Part shown: one piece after another, positions 60,969 through 64,000 of the stretch | Position numbering within the stretch: position 1 is the stretch's first letter | Layout of the letters: the number at the start of each line of letters is the position of its first letter | Origin: Rutpela maculata | Lineage: Eukaryota > Arthropoda > Insecta > Coleoptera > Cerambycidae | NCBI GenBank assembly: GCA_936432065.2 | Contig: OW386286.2 | Coordinates: 20,891,179-20,955,178 of the forward strand | Reading direction: 5' to 3' | Length of the DNA: 64,000 nucleotides | The notes under the pieces: model-generated | Seen by the model: the letters and a program-made list of their open reading frames with translations, nothing else | Told to the model about the DNA's origin: nothing | The model's database searches: none | Position numbers and translations under genes: made by a program

Positions 60969-61184
60969 CACTCGTGCTTTAAATTTTATCTAAAAATTTT
61001 TTCTCAAGCTAAGTCGCCCCCTGTTAATATAACTCGTGCAAATTGGCAGTTTATTATCAAAGATTAAATCCCTCCCGCTAAAGCGGTCGGGATTTAATCA
61101 GATAATAAACTGCCAATTTGCACTCTTTATATTACCAGGCAACACGCTTTCGAAAAAATTTTCGATAAAATTTTAAGCACTAGT
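60969..61184. repeat. Palindromic repeat inside the transposon
   Basis: Arms of about 100 bp (60969-61073 and 61089-61184) share CAAATTGGCAGTTTATTATC. The centre CCGCTAAAGCGG is itself palindromic. It may be a MITE inserted upstream of the coding region or in its first intron. Confidence 0.8.
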
Positions 61185-61345
61185 GATATTACATACGATA
61201 ATACACTTAAATTTTACTTAAAATACAAATATCTACCTCTTTTCTCATAATGTTTTATTGGTGTAATTATTTCCTAGAAATTATTTGTTTTGGAAGTTTG
61301 GAAATATAATGCACCTACGGTAGGTTTTTATGTCAATTTGCAATT

Positions 61346-62934
61346 GTGTTTTACAGTGGTGACATTATAAGTTCTAGCATACGTTCCTTTTTGAAAAAAC
61401 ATTTAACGATGGCTGATGTTAGATCCTTACGAAAGGATACTTTCATTTACTTAGTTGGACACTATTCGTCACAAATCATTGGCAATAAATTGCCGTCTAA
61501 TAGACAAGTATTACAAGTGCTCTTTTATAATATTCGTGAAGTGAAGCTAAGTGTACATGAAAGTGCTAAATTAACAATAAAAGAGGTGTCAGTTTTTTGG
61601 GATAAAGCTCGCATTCCGACACGTCAGGATTTTCATTGTGTTAAACAACTAGATAAACTTTATGCAGAGTGGAGGAACTTACAAAAATCGGCTAAAAGGG
61701 CCAGTGCGGGAGGTAAAGAAAAAAATTTCGTTGAAAAATTGGACGATCTTTTTGACATTTCTCATGCAAATGCATTGGAGTTGATGAAAATAGATGAAGA
61801 TAAGCAGTTTTTAATTAACCAAAGAAAAAAGGGACGTCCTGGATTTATGCATGGTATTGATTACCAACTTGCTTCTCAAGAAAAATCAGCTGAGGAGAAA
61901 TTACAGAAATTATCCGAACGAATGCAACGAAATCAACAAGAAAAAGCTAGATTAGAGGAAACAGTCACCTGTCCATCATCAAGTAGTAAATCAGCCGACT
62001 CCAACGAAAATGAAGATGAAATAATCGAAGCCAAAGAAGAGTTGTTACAAGACCAGCCTGGCCCGTCACAGCCAAAAAAGAGGAGATTGTATGGAACATG
62101 TAACATCATCACACCAAAAATAGCCGCTGCATTTGATGCTTGCAAAATAAGCGACAGGTCCATACCTCCCACTCACACGACATTATATCAACCAGGGGCA
62201 TTTCATCATGCACGTTGGATGGCCAAAGCCATTTACTATCTAAAAATATTTTTTTCCAAGATCAGTTCCAACTAACTAAAAAAGAAAAAATAGGTATTGA
62301 AATATGTCTCTTTATTGTAAAGGTTTATGTAAAGGCCTGGTTTACAGCGTCATTTGCTAGTAAAGCACCGCTTCATGACTTAGACTTTTGTAAAGAACTC
62401 ATTAATTATCAAAATAATGACAAAGAAATATCTTGAGCCGCAAGTAGGAAAATAGTGAACCATTTGTGGTACCTTAATTCAGTAAATGTTGGCTTATCTT
62501 TCTTTGATGACGATATTTCAGTTACCACTAAAAGAGAAATGGTTAAGGCTTTGAATAGGAAAGCACCAAATCAAGAGGGTATTAAACGACTTATGATTAG
62601 TAACATTACTGACGTTGAAAACAAGGAAATTCAGGACTTCATATGCGAGAACACTAAACAGTTTTTTCAAAAATTAGGTTTGTCTATGGAATTTTTGGAA
62701 AATGATCCAACAACATGGAGGGAAAATGAAAGTTATACCCGATGTTTCAATATTGTAAATAAAATTAAAGTTGTAAATGATGCCGCTGAGAGAGGAATCA
62801 AACTTATTACTGACTATAATGACATTTTAACAAAAAATGAAGACCAAAAACAGTTTTTACTCCAAGTTGTAAATGATTATAAATCACAGTTTCCAAATGT
62901 AAAAAAAGAAACCCTGTCGCATGCTTTGGCCTAG
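61346..62934 (+). pseudogene. Transposase-like protein of an unclassified multicopy arthropod family
   Basis: The coding text starts after a good splice acceptor (GTGTTTTACAG, exon from about 61357) and reads MADVRSLRKDTF, then FWDKARIPTRQDFHCVKQLD, KLYAEWRNLQKS and a basic coiled region. LYQPGAFHHARWMAKAIYYL follows. A one-base shift near 62250 moves to a frame with CLFIVKVYVKAWF. After a TGA at 62434-62436 comes HLWYLNSVNVGLSFFDD, then KVVNDAAERGIKLITDYN, TKNEDQKQFLLQVVNDY and a stop at 62932-62934. I know this motif order from very many arthropod copies annotated as uncharacterised. The part between ACKISDRS and LYQPGAFHH is much shorter than in full-length relatives, so an internal deletion probably removed the catalytic core. 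AATAAA lies at 63017-63022. Confidence 0.75.
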
Positions 62935-63390
62935 TGCAAAAAATATTGTTTTTATTACTATATGTCTTGTAGATTTAGGATAATATTTGGTACTATGTAT
63001 GAAAAAAACGTTTCATAATAAAATACACAAAGATAAAACGAGAGTTTTATTTCAAAAACTTCTAGTCTAGTTTTCTTAGACTACGAATTTACAGTAGTAT
63101 GACACATGTCATAGTCACAACAGATAATGTCTTTGATATTTGTATGACTTGATTAGTCATTCTAAAGATAAATGTTGCTGATTAAAAAAAAAACAATGCA
63201 TCAACCAAAGAATGTAAATAATTCCATTTACTTTTATTATTGCATAATAATGCATTCTGCGGCACCCCTTGCCTTCAATTTGCCTCAATAATATTTTGAG
63301 GGGACTGTTTTTTCTTCAAATGGAACCATTTGCAGGGGTGAGAAATAAAAGATTTCGATTTCGAAAAAGATGGGCCACCCTAAGCAATAG

Positions 63391-63611
63391 TATATTACAT
63401 ACTGAGGTGGAAAGTGTTTCATTGTTGTCGAGAGATGAGATAATTGACCGAGGCGCGAAGCGGCGAGATCAAGTAATTCTCGAGAGAGCAACGAAACTTT
63501 TCACCAAGATTTGTGTACTATTTTATTCACAGTCATCTCCGTTAAAGAACAAAAAGTCAAAAAAATCGTTTACTATATTTTTAAATAGCATTTTATGTTA
63601 GACGACAAATG
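63391..63611. other. Flank of the transposon, CG-containing non-coding
   Basis: GTACTATTTTATTCACAGTCAT near 63515-63536 has an inverted partner at the window end (ATGACTGTGAATAAAGTAC), so a larger inverted-repeat unit may run from about 63515 to 63999. Confidence 0.5.
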
Positions 63612-63728
63612 TTAAAGTAACGTCGCGTCGTTTGTGTTGGTCCCTTGCCTCTATTTATAGAAAATGCAGATAGCATTTTCTATAAATAGAGGCAAGGGAC
63701 CAACACAAACGACGCGACGCTACTTTAG
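63612..63728. repeat. Near-perfect hairpin with 56-bp arms and 5-base loop
   Basis: The arms 63612-63667 and 63673-63728 are complementary except for one internal mismatch and a small difference at the outer edge. The loop is AGATA. Confidence 0.9.
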
Positions 63729-63736
63729 ATAGTGAA

Positions 63737-63922
63737 ATGGCATGTACCTCGCCTGAACTCAGGCAAGTTGCCGAACGAGCAACAGTAAATTTATTGCCAG
63801 AAAAAAGTAAAAAATTAAAAAAAACACAGGTTGGCAAATGCTCACTTTTCAACCCGAAAACTGGTAAGAAAGTGACTACTTTCCAACCTGAAATCTCACA
63901 TTTCAGTTCAATTGTCGAATGA
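63737..63922 (+). CDS. Small ORF, 61 codons, unknown
   Basis: It reads MACTSPELRQVAERATVNLLPEKSKK and then Lys-rich text with TGKKVTTF, ending in a stop at 63920-63922. The LLPEKSKK start recalls N-termini of insect tyrosine-recombinase-like proteins, but the rest does not continue that way. It may be a small gene, a first exon or chance. Confidence 0.3.
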   Translation: MACTSPELRQVAERATVNLLPEKSKKLKKTQVGKCSLFNPKTGKKVTTFQPEISHFSSIVE

Positions 63923-64000
63923 AGTAGAAATGTTATACTTTCCAACTTTTGACATGTAAAACAATTTGATTATTTCTGTATGACTGTGAATAAAGTACTT

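Larger units (their letters stand above)
59590..63382 (+). mobile_element. DNA transposon with TAGGGTGGCCC ends and exact 8-bp target duplication
   Basis: The left end TAGGGTGGCCCATCT (59590) is mirrored by AGATGGGCCACCCTA ending at 63382. Identical AGCAATAG flanks lie at 59582-59589 and 63383-63390. A second TCTCACCCC / GGGGTGAGA pair lies a little inside the ends. The 3.8-kb interior carries one broken protein gene with a polyadenylation signal and a palindromic repeat in its upstream part. An 8-bp duplication occurs in the hAT, P and Merlin superfamilies; the protein does not let me decide. Confidence 0.9.

Noticed and set aside
1..64000. CRISPR arrays, bacterial operons, ribosome binding sites
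   Set aside because: All features are eukaryotic; the tandem repeats lack the spacer pattern of CRISPR.

Overview
This window looks like heterochromatic or intergenic DNA from a large, AT-rich, repeat-packed arthropod genome, most likely an insect. The evidence is GT-AG introns inside broken genes, an errantivirus-like (insect endogenous retrovirus) pol-env relic, Jockey/CR1-like and R1/LOA-like non-LTR retrotransposons, piggyBac, hAT-like and mariner-like DNA elements, and rRNA- and tRNA-derived repeats. I see no ordinary single-copy host gene that I can name. Almost every recognisable protein belongs to a mobile element and most are broken. The exact species cannot be read from the sequence.

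Layout. 0.5-1.1 kb: fold-back repeat with a tRNA-like promoter in each arm. 2.5-3.6 kb: element A, long inverted repeats around a Cys-rich (CXC) protein end. 5.0-5.4 kb: mariner-like MITE. 8.6-9.2 kb: tail of a PIN/XPG-like element protein. 9.6-11.6 kb: nearly intact piggyBac transposase. 11.7-15.2 kb: R1/LOA-like LINE relic, partly duplicated head to head and split by a non-autonomous hAT with a perfect 8-bp target duplication. 16.9-20.7 kb: nested inverted-repeat elements with a THAP-domain relic. 21-26.6 kb: a tandem-repeat element with inverted ends, hit by an ACCGG-rich hAT-like element, a CR1/Jockey-like LINE and two copies of a TCTG-minisatellite family. 28.6-30.3 kb: broken multicopy transposon-like gene. 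30.6 kb: 5S rRNA-derived fragment. 31.8-32.6 kb: head-to-head TCTG-family copies. 35-37.7 kb: errantivirus relic (protease, RT, integrase, env). 42.4-44.6 kb: LINE with RT and RNase H, split by a tRNA-derived SINE. 46.4-48 kb: another LINE. 48.1-48.4 kb: 28S rRNA fragment joined to a dispersed repeat. 50.2-52.0 and 54.35-56.3 kb: elements B and C, relatives of element A. 59.6-63.4 kb: a DNA transposon with clear ends, an exact 8-bp target duplication and an unclassified transposase-like gene. 63.6 kb: near-perfect 56-bp-arm hairpin.

The most interesting signal is elements A, B and C. Each has long terminal inverted repeats (about 270-345 bp). The repeats differ in sequence between elements but share a CAG(T/A)C-like tip. 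Each encloses part of one protein type: a PIN/XPG-like nuclease core (GED-x-D, then SGCDTTSALF) followed by an eight-cysteine CXC-like finger. This architecture resembles what I recall of the Academ (AcademX) DNA transposon superfamily, an assignment that needs a search. A fourth, finger-less relative lies at 8.6 kb. The second strong candidate is the 59.6-63.4 kb transposon, which ties an anonymous multicopy arthropod protein to defined transposon ends.
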